NCBI GenBank assembly: GCA_034670405.1
Contig: JAXDDX010000010.1
Coordinates: 7,822,501-7,886,500, forward strand
Reading direction: 5' to 3'
DNA: 64,000 nt
Source of the DNA: Hoplostethus atlanticus
Lineage: Eukaryota; Chordata; Actinopteri; Trachichthyiformes; Trachichthyidae
Positions 26,126-39,160 of the stretch are shown one piece after another. A program made the position numbers and the translations under genes. Under the pieces are notes generated by a model, which worked only from the letters and a program-made list of their open reading frames with translations, did no database searches and was not told where the DNA came from. Numbering within the stretch: position 1 is the first letter of the stretch; every line of letters starts with the position of its first letter.

Positions 26126-26927
26126 TCGAAGGAGAAGCAGGAAGAGGAAGTTGCTTGTCAGCCAGTAGGGAGTCAGGTGTTGGTGTGGTGCCACCCAACC
26201 GCCTAGTACATACACACAGACTTACCATGTAGAGAAATCTATAATATAACAGAAGATGAATGAAAACAAAAACATACATAAAAAATAAGTTTAAAGATGC
26301 CATTAGATGAAATCATATATAATATAATGATAATAATAACATTAATAATGGTAACCCATGCTGATAATTAAAGTTAAATACTGAATATTGACAGGCTCCT
26401 AGCTGGCCATTATAACTCTAGCGTGTGTTGGACGCATGTTTGTCTTCTTTACACCCTCACCCAGGGACAGAAAGACTGACGGGAAGGACCTGATAGGAAA
26501 AAAAAGACAAAGAAAGAGAAAGACTGTTTGCCAATTTACCCCCTTCCCCTCTGTCGTCTCCAACTAACCCTATCCCCTAATCCAAGATGAAGGACAGATG
26601 ACTGAGGGAGGGGCTGATGGAGGAGGGAGGAGGGAGGGGGGGGGGTGCCACGTGACCGTCTGGATTTGAACCCGAGCTGTCTCAGCAGCAACACACTGTA
26701 CTTTCTAGCCCTCTGAACTGAAGCTTCGGTATTAGCACGGTGAGCTAACAAGCCGGGGAACGCCACCGAGCCTCCCTGGTTCATTACAAAGTAAGAGTCT
26801 TTAAAAAACACTCAGTGTTGGCATTGAACCGTGCTAGTACCCCCTTGCCCTCTCTCTCCGTCTGTCCTGTGTGTGTACGTGCATTCACGTGCATGCATGT
26901 GAGCAAATGTGTGTGTGTGTACATGTG

Positions 26928-26928
26928 A

Positions 26929-26964
<36 letters not shown>
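26928..26964. repeat. (TG)n microsatellite in predicted 3' UTR
   Basis: TG repeat that would be UG in the transcript, a possible binding site for CELF/TDP-43-type proteins (inference). Confidence 0.95.
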
Positions 26965-26967
<3 letters not shown>

Positions 26968-27186
26968 CGTGAGGGGGGCGGGCAGAGCTCTGCTGCAGGA
27001 CAGCTGGTTACCCAATGAGGGCAGGGCTTTTCTCCTGTGTGTTGTACGTTGTATTTCCCTGTTTTTATCGTGACGTCATTACCTTGTTACCACTGTATGA
27101 GAAGTTACAAGAAGTAATCCAGGCATAAAGATATATTCATATATATTTTCTAGAACCAGAGAGAAAATGTTAATAAGAAATGGAGC

Positions 27187-27192
27187 AATAAA
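27187..27192 (+). terminator. Canonical poly(A) signal AATAAA
   Basis: AATAAA lies about 1.06 kb after the mtss2 stop, with a U/GU-rich downstream element within 25 bp. It is the first canonical hexamer I see 3' of the stop codon. Confidence 0.5.
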
Positions 27193-27210
27193 TGTGTTTT
27201 ATTTTCTTGT

Positions 27211-29483
27211 TTCGGAGAAGAGGATAGATGGAGGATTGTAGGTTCTCCTTTGTCACATTCAGGCAATCATCAGGAATGCTAAATTACACATGGACTGTGA
27301 ATTCATGTCGAGCCAGTATGGCGTCTATCCCTCCCTCTCTCTCTCTCTTTCTCTCTCTCTCTCTGGTGGATGTAATGGATTACAAAAAAGGTGAAAAACT
27401 GAAGCACTTTGGATGGATTGTATCTGCAATAACCACTAGGTGTCGCTGTAGTCATACTGTGCGATAGAGAGAGCGAGAGAGAGAGAGAGGGATGGTCGCT
27501 GAAGGACTGCCTCCTTGAAACTAGTGAGCGTAACCTGTGGAAATAATTGAATTTGTAGTAGAAGAGAGACGGTGGGAGGAAGAGAAAGTGATGAAGAACG
27601 GCAGAAATGTAAAGACGGGTGAAACGAGAGGTGGGATAAGGAAGTAGGACATAATATTTATTTGAAACAGGTTGGTTGTAGCTTAGTGTAAGACAGCAGA
27701 GCCCTGCAGATGAAAACAGGGCTCTACAAGCCATCGCCTGGTGTGGAGTGTGAACAGTGTTTGAGCTTTGTTCGATGCGGTCGAAAGGTTACACGGGTAT
27801 CTGAGGGATTGAACCCATATTGCAAAAAAAGAAAAAGTCACTTCACATATTCTTCAGAACATGTTTAGAGAAAGGTTTTTAATTTCTTTTTTTTTTAAAT
27901 GACCATAAATGTGTAGATTACATTCATCCAACATATATTTTGGCTGTCTTTTGGATAAACTTACTTATGTTGACAACAGCACACAGGAAGGAAATGTGTT
28001 TCCAGTGTCCAAATTCTATTTCAAAATAAGGTTATTTGTACAGATACATTTTTTTTTTTTACATCTTGAAACATATCACTAAAGATATTCTGAAGTATAT
28101 ACATTTTTTTCAGTATGGGAAGTATAGCGAAGTGAAGCCTTGAAGCTGAGCAACAATCTGTTGGCCCAGATTGATTCTAGTTAAACTGTCTCTTCCGTTA
28201 TGAAAAAGTACTATAGTAATCCTATAGTGGATCTTAGGAGAATACTGTACAAATATCACAGCAAAATGTTCCTATAGGAATATTATTGGAATATCATGAT
28301 ACCATGTGAGATAAAGTCTGGTAAGGCCACAGACACACTACAGGTCCACTACACTATAGGATTATTACAGTAATCTTTAGTTGTTTCTTTGTATTCACAT
28401 CCGTATTGCTACTGTCTGATGGCTGATTGGAGCTCAGCTGAACCAATGGCGTTGCAGCAATAGGCAGAACATACAGAAACACAAGCACGTGATTAGATGC
28501 TGATGAGTGATGTCACCCAAAACTTCAGCTGTCGCCAGCAGACAAGCAGTCAAGCCAGCTGTCAAATTTCTAAACCTCCGATTATTTCCACCAATCACAG
28601 TGCCAGTCAAAAACGAGGCTCAGGCGAGCCAGGGCGGGGCCGATCGCCTGCGACTTGTCTTGTTTTGATTGACTCGCCTCATGCTGTCTGTGAGGTCGGC
28701 GGAGGGAGGGGGGGCTTCAATGGACATCATTGACCTCCATCAATTCTACATTCAAAACTTAATGTGTTTCCAGCGATCACTTTGTCACGTTGCTTGCGGT
28801 GTGAAACTTAGGATTCCCAGTGCAGTTCAGCTTAGTACACATAAGCACGGCTTGACTTGGGACACGCTTGTGTGAGAAAAAGAGCATTTATGGCCATTAA
28901 GATGTGAGGAAACGGTGAAGCCTGAACTATGCGCTCACTAATGACAAAGACAAGGGGGGTATTTAAGTTAGCGATGTTAAGTTGAGATGGGAACGATGTG
29001 GGGGATGAGCATTTCACTGCCTGTTCATACAATATGTATGTGCTGTACTTGTAAAAGAGAATCAGGCGCACAGACTTGGTCTAAAGGTTTGTATGAAAAT
29101 ATAAAGTAATACATGGAATATTCAGTTTTCATAGATCTTTTTTTTTGTTCTGCAGTACTGTTTGACTATTTAGTCTTACTTTTAATTAATGTAAAAAGAA
29201 GAAAAAAGTCAACTCCAGCTGTAACACAAACTAGTAAGCGGTGTAACATATGGATGTAGGATGTGTGAGCGGAGAGCGAGTGCGTCCTTTTTGACTGTTG
29301 AACTTTTAGGCTAGTGAATTCATCATCAACAACATGTCTGTACGCTCCTCCTAGCAGTGACTGGGTTCTTATTTACCTGAACTTAGCCGGCGTCATCTGT
29401 CTCAATGCTCTTACATGCTCTTCTTGTCAACTTTATTTATTTTTGCCTTGAATAGAGCACTGTTTCTAGAAATGTCTGTGGCT

Positions 29484-29519
<36 letters not shown>

Positions 29520-30870
29520 AAGATGTATAAATTTAAAGGAGGCGGAGAGGAGAATGTTTGTTCATTTTTAACATTGTAAACCTCTGAGAGCGCACTTTCC
29601 TCTCGAATTTTGGAATAGCGCTTCAGCAAGGGAAATTTGCAATTTCTTTTTTTTTTGTTTCTGTGGGGAGGGGTACGGTGTGTGTGTGTTGTATGGGTTG
29701 AATATCACTGGGTGAGAGTGGGTGGAAGGGGAGGGCGGCTCCATCATCGACAACCACGTTTTGGGGCAGAAAGCGAGTTTCTCTAAAACCACTGGCCGAG
29801 GTTACGGTGAAGGGGGGGGGGGGGGGTATCTAACTGTACATGTTTGATTTGCTTGAACTGTTGCAATGTCACTTACGACTTTGAAGCTGTACTACTTAAG
29901 AACGGAAGGAAATTTTTGAGTTTAAATAGTAGGGAAGCAATAGAGGGGTAGCGCGCATGTAAGTTCACTTTTGTGTGCGGGTGCGTGGTACGTTGAAGGA
30001 AAACAGCGGCCTCGGGTCAATTCTTTTCGTCATCTGAAAGCCACTACCTGCTGTGTGGCTTTGATGTTATTATTTAGTGTTAAGAGACCCTTTATGATGA
30101 CATTTATGCTACATTATGACGTCATTCATCACTCATTTATGACGTCATAAAGCCAGCGGCACCAGTGCGTAGGTTTGTGTATCAATGCAAACTAAATTAC
30201 TGTGTTGATTTACACCCACTGCCAGTCTACAGTGTTTTTGCCTGTTTCTGCCCTGCAGAAGCAAGACGCTGCTTAGCCCCCCGTGGATAACAGCTTGAGT
30301 CAGGACTTGGATGCCAGAAAGATGTTTGTTGGCTTTTCCAACTGAACATGTTCTTACAGTCAGGTGGTAAGGCAGCGTTAAAAACCTGCACAGCTCCTGT
30401 CACACCGGACGGTCTGTGTTCGATCGGACTGAAGCGGATTGGTGCGACGCCGCTCTTTTCCTTTGAACGTCCAATTAACAACACAAGTTATCTTAACAAA
30501 ACTACACTGACTGTCTTTTTTTTTTCAACGTGCTGAATTAACTGTATACTTTGTGTGTTTGCTCCACTGTCTTAGCAAGCTGGAAACGACTGCGCCGCTA
30601 CAGATGTGTACAGTGCGGCTGTTTATCTGTGTGTATGTGGGTGGGCGTACCAGCAGGAGGGCAAAGCAGAGACGCTGGAAGACCCAACGAAAACATTCGA
30701 TAGGAGCATATGTCCACACATGAACATAATTACATGGACACACACACACACACACACATACACACACACACTATCTCTCTCCTCTCCCAACTGTGCAAAC
30801 TACACTGTCCTACCTGCAGCATGTCCCAAAAATCTGGAATCAGGGAAACTGTGTGAGTATCAAATCCACA
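27211..30870. other. Intergenic, no gene seen
   Basis: Short open frames only. Landmarks: GA/CT blocks near 27329-27363 and 27470-27490, a 29-A run at 29489-29517, a G-run at about 29812-29826 and paired CRE sites at 30117-30147. An extended mtss2 3' UTR cannot be excluded for its first part. Confidence 0.5.
30117..30147. promoter_or_regulatory. Two perfect CRE (TGACGTCA) sites, 23 bp apart
   Basis: TGACGTCA at 30117-30124 and 30140-30147, each preceded by TTA. CREB/ATF dimers bind this octamer (established). Function here is inferred. Confidence 0.4.
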
Positions 30871-30938
30871 TGTCAGAAGTGGGATTCAAACCCACGACTC
30901 CATTCAGATACCATTGACCACTCGACTATCCTACTATC
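30871..30938 (-). pseudogene. tRNA-Leu-like relic lacking the anticodon arm
   Basis: Read on the minus strand from about 30938, gtcgagtggtcaatgg resembles the D-arm of a class II tRNA. Then atggagtcgtgggtttgaat and cccacttctgaca give a variable arm, T arm and 3' acceptor strand like tRNA-Leu. The anticodon stem is absent between the two parts. It is either a tRNA-derived SINE head or a processed tRNA fossil. Confidence 0.6.
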
Positions 30939-31025
30939 CTACATGGTGTTGACTCATCCCTGTGATTCCAGGCTTTTCAGACATGCTGTACATCTCCACT
31001 CTTTCTTCTTTCTCCTCTATTCTCT

Positions 31026-31044
31026 CCCCCCCCCCCCCCCCCCC
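31026..31044. repeat. Poly-C run
   Basis: 19 consecutive C in a pyrimidine-rich context. Confidence 0.95.
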
Positions 31045-31277
31045 ATCCCCCCCATCCATATGCCCAGGGATGCCGTCTGGCTGACACGTTGGAAAACAAC
31101 GCTTGTCATGATGAGGTGTCCTGATGGCTTTACTGTCTCCTGGTGCCTCGCAGCCCATCACGGCTAATGAAAAACACTCTGATGAAGTCTTTATTTGATC
31201 TCAGCATAGCCTCTTTCCCTCTGTCTGTTGTTTGTCTATCTATGTCTCTCACGCTCTTTCTGTCTCTCACTCAAGTT

Positions 31278-31430
31278 GCGTGCGTGTGTGTGTGTGTGTG
31301 TGTGTATCCATGGGTGCATGTCGGTTGCCAATGTTTGTGGATGTCAATATGTGTCTATGTGTACATGTGTGTGTCATGCGTTTAAGCCTCTGTCTGTGTG
31401 TGTGTTTGTTCATGTGTGTGTGTGTGTGTG
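31278..31430. repeat. Degenerate (TG)n region
   Basis: TG block at 31278-31305 followed by scattered TGTG-rich sequence to about 31445. Confidence 0.85.
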
Positions 31431-32815
31431 TATGGCTTGTGTTTGTGTTTGTCAGCACTCTAGGTTGTGCTGTTCAGAGACAGGCTGGGTGCGTCAGACA
31501 GAGTAAACTTGGCGCTGGGATGAGCTTGTTTCAAAGCAAGTGGTTGGATGTCTGACGCTGCATCTCAGCACTAGATTAGATTTTAATTACTCCTTTTGAT
31601 CAGGCGTTCTAATATCTCCTGTTGGTATTGTCTCTTGGGTGGCTGATATCGCTTTCATGGTTTCTATGGATGATTTCAATCCGAAAACCTACCAGGATGC
31701 AAGTTCTGTTCTGTGGGTGAGTAGATAATATGCAGGGGTGGTTAAGGGTACCAAAATATCTTACTCGAGAAGTACTTTGCTGAAAAACGACTTATTTAAA
31801 ATGTAATCGGAGTTAAATTTAATGAGTTTTCGACCATGTTGAGCATTGTAAAAGATAATCTCAAATTCATGTCGTTATTGGATCTGTGAGGAAAAAAGAA
31901 CATGCGATTAAAACATCCCCTCATTCAATAACGTTACTTTATTATTTTTTATTATTCTTGGCATTTCATTTGGCATTATCTGTTCTATTTAGTTAACTAT
32001 GTTTCCTCCATATGGTTGATGTTTTTTCATTTTCATTTGCAGATGTAATTTCGCCTGTTTCTGATGCAATGTTCATGGAGGAGAGCTGTGCAATTTGTAC
32101 TCTGCAATTTAGGATGCAGGGAATTACAAAACTTCATTCAAAACATACTCAATTAAAAAGGTACAAATAATGACTTAAAAATATACTTGAAAAAATACAG
32201 GTACACAATAAAATTACTGTACTGAAATGAAAATGTGAAAGTAAGTTGTCAGTCACTTCCACCCTGGGATAATGTTAATGGGATGAAAAGAGGTTATAAC
32301 AACAGATCCAAAAGATTAAAGAGATGGAGAGAGGAAGAGAGGAACAGACAGAACTGACAGTTTCCAGGCGCAGGTGTTTGAAATATTCTGTTCTTTCTAG
32401 CTTTAAATGAAAAACCTTCAATAATAACTCCAAATCCTTGGATATCTTTGGAGAGGCATCCGTTCACCTCCTTAAAAGCCTTGGTTCCCCCTCTCTCTTT
32501 CTCTTATTTTTGAGAGGTGGGTGCGAGTGTCAGCCATCCAAGCAGTCTCTGAGTTCCCATCACCATTTAACACCTCGTTATTGCCGCAGAGTTTAAAAGG
32601 ATTTACTTTCAGGGGGTAGCTGCGAGGTCCTGGGGCAAGACGAAATAGATTTTAGGCTGCGTTTGATGAAGAGCCTTACAATGCGTTCACTGCGAGCGGC
32701 TTGGTTGATGGGTGGATCTATTCCCACTGACTGTGGGTGGTCAAATGTATTTTCACTGCTTTGTTGTTGCCTTCCATAACACTACATCGCTTTGATGAAT
32801 TAACACAGCCAGCCG

Positions 32816-32870
32816 GCGAGCGCTAATTAGGTAGCATTAATCAAAAATAAACAAACAAATCAATAAAATG
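32816..32870. promoter_or_regulatory. Candidate enhancer core: homeodomain and forkhead motifs
   Basis: TAATTA at 32824-32829, ATTAATCA next to it and TAAACAAACA at 32848-32857 within 40 bp. The core is unusually motif-dense beside GC-richer flanks. It is not proven to be conserved. Confidence 0.3.
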
Positions 32871-33388
32871 ACTTCGCCGACCATCGACCCCCGACGGTGG
32901 ATGTAACCGTTCTCCAAGCATCGTTCTTTTTGGAGCCGTTCATTCCTGTAGTCTTTCAAATTTGAGCACTGGCCACGCTCGGAGACGCTGCAATCAATTC
33001 TCCTTTCTGCTATTGTTCATGAAATGAAATCGCATGTCGACAGCCGGTGACCACAAAGAGTCCGTCGGTGGCCAACGCTTCTTGGCCGACGGGCTTGTCG
33101 AACGTTCCCACGCGCTCCGTAGGAAATGAACGGACTTCCGGTGACTCGTGAATCATGTTTCGCGCGGAGTGTGAGCGCCACGTTGAAACTGTCTTCAACT
33201 ATGAATGTAACACACTTACAGTCTTTAAATAATAAGATCTGATTGATTCAGTTGATTGACAGTAGCTGTGTTGGTCGTCGAAGTACAGCGATCATGGTTG
33301 TACATGTGATCAGAGCCAGAGAGTCATTGTTTGTTTGACTCAGTTTAGCTTTGTGTACAACTCATTCCTTTAGCCATCTACCCAGTTT

Positions 33389-33392
<4 letters not shown>

Positions 33393-33430
<38 letters not shown>

Positions 33431-33537
33431 TGTTTGTGTGTGTAGGATCTAGCTCAACTCCCCTACTCTTCCTCCTTCCTTCCTTCCCACACACAATCTG
33501 TCGATCCTTCCCGCCGCCTGATACTAATGAACTCATT

Positions 33538-33569
<32 letters not shown>
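33393..33569. repeat. Facing (TG)n and (CA)n microsatellites
   Basis: TG at about 33393-33427 and CA at about 33541-33569 form an imperfect inverted pair about 110 bp apart. Confidence 0.95.
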
Positions 33570-33571
<2 letters not shown>

Positions 33572-33990
33572 ACGCCTCTCACACACACACACATATGAGA
33601 TGGGTAGATTCTGGGAAACAGCGTGAGGGTCTGCTGAAATCTTCCTAGGGACCATGATGATATGCATTGTCACTTCCTGTCACACAGCCAATCGGAACAG
33701 AGTGGCCCAAGTGGCTTCCTGGTGCCAACACCATGGCAACTAAACTGAATGTCTTGTTATCAGCACTCTGAATCTCTGTGGTCTTTCTTGCTCTCTGTCT
33801 CTCTCCTCTTCTTCTTTCCTCCGTCTGAGCTATTTTCCTACATCTCCGACCGAAGACTGACCATTGAGGCGTTGGCGTTATTGCGCTGGGGCCATTTGTT
33901 TAAAGGGCAGTATTGTGAAGGAGTCGCCATCTGCATTTCTGTACAAAACAATCTTTCACTCTCCCTCCCATGCAGCCCTGCAGCCACTGT

Positions 33991-34030
<40 letters not shown>

Positions 34031-34646
34031 GTCCCTTCTCTCCTCTTCTTTAATTTATTGTGTCTTTATTTCCAAGGCTGAATTGCCTCTGTCGCTAATG
34101 AGAAGCTTTTATTTTCTGTCTTCCTTTTTGTAAAATTGATCCTTTTTTTTTGTTAACTTTAGTCACTGCTAATGTAACAAAACGCACTGTGATGATTCCA
34201 GTATTAATTAAAGTTGTACTTAAACTGTGTGCTGCCGCGTGAGGCGAGAGTCATGTTTGATGAACTGGAAGGGTTCTTCTTGCTCAGCAGGTTTGGGGAG
34301 TGAAAGATTACATGTGACGGGATTACAGTAATGTGGCCACAAACAAATGGAAAGTGTAATCAGTTACAGTGAATTAAAAAAACAACAACACATCAATCAG
34401 ATTTCAGACAGGCCTCTATTTACAATACAGCAGTAACAGTGATGTAGTAGTAAATCATCACCAATATATACAAAAATCATAGTTTCAAAGAACATTTGAT
34501 TTTAAAACACCTAATCCTCATATACAGTAACTTAAATCAGTTTGAGACTACTTACAGTAATGTATGTCTGCACGGGCATGAAATATAAGCCCTAGCCCGA
34601 CCCTGAACCGATCCAGACAGCTGCTGCTATTTTAGAAACCCAAACC

Positions 34647-34651
<5 letters not shown>

Positions 34652-34683
<32 letters not shown>
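34652..34683. repeat. (AATC)n microsatellite
   Basis: Eight copies of CAAT/AATC. Confidence 0.95.
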
Positions 34684-34684
<1 letters not shown>

Positions 34685-37600
34685 TGGAATAATATGCAAT
34701 GTAATGTGAATTAATATGCATTGAAAAAAAGCAAAGGAAGAAAAGCGAGTTTGGGTGAAGCTGTGGGCGAGGGATGCGTTCATGACACTATAAAGCAAAG
34801 CTGGAGGTGAGAAACAACAGAAACAAGGTAAGTGTAGTCAGGCCAGTAACAGAACAGGATCACGACCATTAATACAGCTTATTTGTATTATTTTGTCAGC
34901 CTCACCCCACTGTAAACTGGGCTATCATTGGCCGTTGACGTCTGTGAGCCTCGCAGACCCCAGCAACTGTCCAGATGTCGGCTCATAAATATCAAACATG
35001 TTTGATATTATCAGGGCGGCAGAGCGAATCTGTAAACTCTTCACACGACCAGATAATCTGTTCGGACCATCGACCAATCAAGCCTCAGGGATCAGGGATT
35101 ACGATTGTCGACATGTCCAAATATGGTATTAATCAACCGGATAATCCCATGGTGTTTCGCAGGGTTTTAGGGAAACTGCTTGATAATGTTTGTGTCAGTT
35201 ATCTGTAATAATCAGGTAATCAATGATTATAATTTGAAAGTAGTACACACAGAAAGACTAGGCTGCCCAGAACATCAGAGTAATTGAAGTAGCTTCGTGG
35301 ACATTTCAACTCTTCCAGGTGTAGGTTGAGTGCTCATTTACCTTTTTCCAGGTCAGCGGCCATGACATGACATGTTGCGGATCGCCCGTGAACGCAGAAA
35401 ATGAGGGGAAAGCGAGGAAGTTTCAGTTCCACTGTATTCTGGTAGGGGGAGCCCAAGACCTTTTAGTGCCATACAGTCAGTCTGAGAGAGGTGGTGAGAC
35501 TGGGGAGGTGGGTGGAGGGAGGGGGTGCTCTCGGAGGCAGACAGATCAGGTCAGCAGACATGATACACGCAGCTTATAGAGACAGGCCATTTCCGTGCAG
35601 AATTACATCTGCCCACCTGTACTATTCAGATAGGGGTCAGATAGGCAGCCTGGTTATTAAAAGCCCTTCCTCCTAGGTGCGTTTGAGTTAACCCACCGGG
35701 AGCGCCAGGCGAGCGGGGTTTAAGGGCAAGAAGTCACATGTTGACAGACATATGAAACCATTTCCCTTATTATCTAATTCATATTTCAGGTAACGGCTAC
35801 GGTAGGCTTACATCTGCCGAGACGCAACGAGTAGTCTATCGGTTAACTAACCAAATCTTGTCTGCCTGTTTTGATTAAGCCACATTGACAGAACAAGGAC
35901 AGGCTTCTTTTACTTAACACCTACTCCCCAGTTACCAGCATGGAGCCACACAAAGAAACTTTAATTAAAAATAAGTGGGCCACAATTAATCTGAAGAAGG
36001 CCTGTCTCATTCAAACTCACAGCAGTTTGAGACTATAAGCCTGATGTACTGTCTTTGTGTGTGTGGGTGTGTGTGTGTGTGTGTGTGCATGCGCTCACTT
36101 GTGTGCCAAAATTGCAGCAAGTGAGTGGGAGTATATCTGCTTCTCATTTTGAGACTCTAATTAAATGTTTAAATAATGTCGTTCGGTGTTAGCACCGCTA
36201 ATAGCAAGCCGCTAAATGAAAAGACTAACTTATTGTTGAAGAGCAGAGAGGGTAGCCGACGATATCCACCTTTGAATACTCTTGTAGTACATTGTTTGAA
36301 CAACAGAAATCAGTTCATTTTAACCCCATATTCCATATTATATACAGTATGTATCATATTATACTTCCAAGAAACTCAGTAGCTTACCCTTACTCTCTTC
36401 CCCTGCCCTTCTCCATCCTCTCTCTCTCTCTTACTTTTTAGTGAGAGGTTGTAATGTTGCAAGGAATGTAGCAATAAAGGTATTTTTTTCGAATTCGACT
36501 TCTCTCTTCACTTCGCCGTACGCTCCAGAGATGCCGAGCACAGCGGCTGTGTGTGATGTCCATTTTCCTCCTTGATGATCAAAGTGGGCTTGAAGGTGTC
36601 TGCTATCAGCACTGTAGCCTAGACGCGGCGCACAATGCCCACCTGCCGTCGAACCTTGCAGGATGCAATTTGGTGCAAGAACAGTCGGGATGAGATTGGA
36701 GGAAAAAAAGGCTCTTCCCTCTGCACAGTGATGAATAATGATGCACAGATGAAAGCAGAGGTGTAATGGCCTTCCAAATGCACACACAACAGGTGTAGAA
36801 AAGCTCTGCAGGTATCGGCAGTCGGCGTCTCTAGAAGTTCAACGTTTCCATTCAGGTTGTGAGGCGAGCTGGTACGTCAGGTTTACAGACATATGGAAAG
36901 GTAAAGTCGAAATGGTTTGTAGAGAGTTTTCTGGTGCACTTGGAGACATAGGCAGTGATGTAACCCCCCTCAAGCTTTCAACATCAGACACCCAGCCAGG
37001 GGTGGTTGGTCCCTGGCAGGTGATATATGTGGTGTGTCCTCGTGGCTCAGTTACCTGTGACATCCTGGATTCGATTCAGTCTGTAGTCCACGGGTTGCTC
37101 TTCTTAATCCGAAGCCGTTGGAGGCCCTCTGCTGTCTGGTTCTGCTGACCCTCCTCTAGTGCTCAAGGTGATAACCAAGGTGATAACCAGAGTGTCTTTC
37201 ATTTTCTACTTACATAACTTACAGAAACACTAGAAAAATAAGAAGCAGACATGGTAAACTTTTAGAGCGCTGTGGTACACTTGTCAGTTTGAAGTGCTTC
37301 TTTCTTTCTTTCTTTAGTTCTTTCTTTCTTTCTTTCTTTATTTATTCACCCCTTTTTCTTCAAGATGTTTCATGGTTCGAGTGTCTATAATGCACAATAT
37401 CTTTCTGTCCTCAAAACATCCATTAAGAGATTCAGTCTAAATGAAAGAGGTTCTGCTTACGAAAATGGAGAGGGTGAGGATGGACTGATAATAGATGGAT
37501 TGAGAGAGAGAGAGAGTGAGTGAGTGAGAGACAGACAGAAAGGAGGGAAAGAACGCGAGCGACGGTATTTTCTGCCGATAAAATAAAATTCCAATCACTG

Positions 37601-38409
37601 AGCAACAAGGCCACGGAGTGACATGTTTTGATTAGCGCATTGATAGGTAGCCTACTGTGACACCGCACAATGATTCAGGCAGAATCAGTGGAGAGAATAA
37701 GAATGCAAAGTTGCCGGAGATGAAAGGAATGCCTGGAGTTTGGATGTCTAAAAAGATGACAGAAAAATGTCAATCTTTTCTGCATTTTGTGCCTCTCATC
37801 ACATCCTAACATGGCTGTCAGGCTTCAGGGAGAATGGCGCTCCTTTTGTTTGAAGCCGCTGAAAGCCAAATCAGAAATCACAGAGTAGCTCAGCTCACAG
37901 CAAAAAACCATCAGAGCCTCTTGTCTGCATACCGAAGGAGCTGGTGTGGAGTGGAGTTTGGCCGAGGAGAGGAGGAAGAAAAAGCTGAATCTTGACGGAG
38001 AAAAGAAAACCTGTCTCGGTGAATGACGTCCTGTATGTTCTCCGCAGCATGTCCATAACGGAGTGACTGGAAAAAGAAAAAAACAATACAGGGAGAAAGA
38101 ACAGCACGCAACACACACACAAATTAGACCAGAATATGAACTGTCTAGTGTTTGCTGATACACGAGAACCATGTTTTTTTGTTTTGGTAAATTCTTTCAA
38201 AGGCTGACTACAAGAAACAAACATGTGTGGGTGCCTACGTCCTTTAAAGCACCGATGACAGTCTGCCTGCTTCCTGGTTAGTTTGGGTGGAACATGCAAG
38301 GCTCCCTCACAGCTAAAAATAATCTGATCAGAGTTATCAGAGCTGCCATTTGAGCAACAGAAATGGAGGTCAGATTGTGCACCTTGACTCAGATGCAGCA
38401 CACACTGCA

Positions 38410-38481
38410 GATATAGACAGCATGCATTTTTCATTTCACTGCGTAATGTGTGTGTATATGACAAATAAACTTCTTGAATCT
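38410..38481 (+). repeat. Non-LTR-like 3' tail, plus-strand copy
   Basis: catttcactgc, tgtgtgtatatgacaaataa and acttcttgaatcttg match the inverted copy at 12226-12300. Confidence 0.6.
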
Positions 38482-38539
38482 TGCATCATCACTCTGCAGC
38501 GGGGTTCAACTAGGAGGGAATGTATGCAAACGTAACCCA

Positions 38540-38592
38540 AGAATTTCCCCCCCGGGGATCAATAAAGTATCCATCTATCAATCTATCTACAA
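38540..38592 (+). repeat. Non-LTR 3' tail GATCAATAAAG plus ATCT repeats
   Basis: cccggggatcaataaagtat followed by a degenerate ATCT/ATCA tandem. A similar end (ccacggggatcaataaagtt) is at 52723-52755. It is typical of truncated fish LINE or SINE copies (inference). Confidence 0.6.
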
Positions 38593-39114
38593 ATTGCTTT
38601 GCCAACTTTCTGTCCCTCGTGTTTAAAGGACGTGGCGAATTGGATCATTCCTCTGCATTCGTTTGCATTTACAAAAATCAGGTGATGAGATCAGACGGGG
38701 AGTCGATGACTCAGTACAGGGCAGTGAAAGGTCGCACTTCAGTGCAAAATACAAAACAATGTTTGAGACTGGTTCTCAGACATTCCAGCCAATCACTGAA
38801 CCAGTCCCTGATTGGTTCCCCCTCTCTGGCTCGATGTGTGCAAATCAGCACCTCGATGGCACATGGTTGAGAACCGCTGGTTGAAGAGTCCGTGGTTCAA
38901 AGGCAAACTAGACATGATAAAGTTACACTAACAAATGTACACATGTAGCATGTAGCACCCTTCCTCTTCCTCCTTCCTCCTCCCCGGTGCCTCATCAACA
39001 TTCTTACACACCGCTGCGTTCTCTCTCTCGTCTCGGCGCTGTTTGGGTTTGGTGTCTGTTGATAAGCGGCGTGGCGTGGCCGGCTGCGGTTACCCAGCAG
39101 CCCCCAGCAGCCCG

Positions 39115-39160
39115 CGGGCTAATTAAAGACAGCTAATTAGCAACGCCATTTGCATATCAA
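39115..39160. promoter_or_regulatory. Candidate enhancer core: paired TAATTA plus POU octamer
   Basis: TAATTA at 39120-39125 and 39134-39139, and a perfect octamer ATTTGCAT at 39148-39155, inside a GC-rich neighbourhood. Homeodomain and POU factors bind these (established). The density argues for function, but there is no direct proof. Confidence 0.35.

Larger units (their letters stand above)
26126..27210 (+). other. mtss2: Predicted mtss2 3' UTR
   Basis: It runs from the stop codon to just past AATAAA at 27187-27192, which is followed by a T/GT-rich stretch (tgtgttttattttcttgtttc) typical of cleavage sites. It contains a TG repeat at 26928-26964, a G-run near 26637-26645 and a CRE-type TGACGTCA at 27071-27078. 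The end is inferred; a longer 3' UTR is possible because brain transcripts often extend. Confidence 0.6.
34684..39000. other. Intergenic, no gene seen
   Basis: No recognisable exon on either strand. It contains a CTTT repeat at 37299-37345, a weak tRNA-like segment at 37036-37100 (gtggctcagttacc then ggattcgattc) and the plus-strand non-LTR tails near 38410 and 38548. Confidence 0.5.

Noticed and set aside
37036-37100. tRNA-like gtggctcagttacc ... ggattcgattc
   Set aside because: Spacing is too short and the stems do not pair. Too weak to call.
37895-38464. Minus-strand open frame of 189 codons
   Set aside because: No family features, and it overlaps a non-LTR-like tail at 38410-38481.
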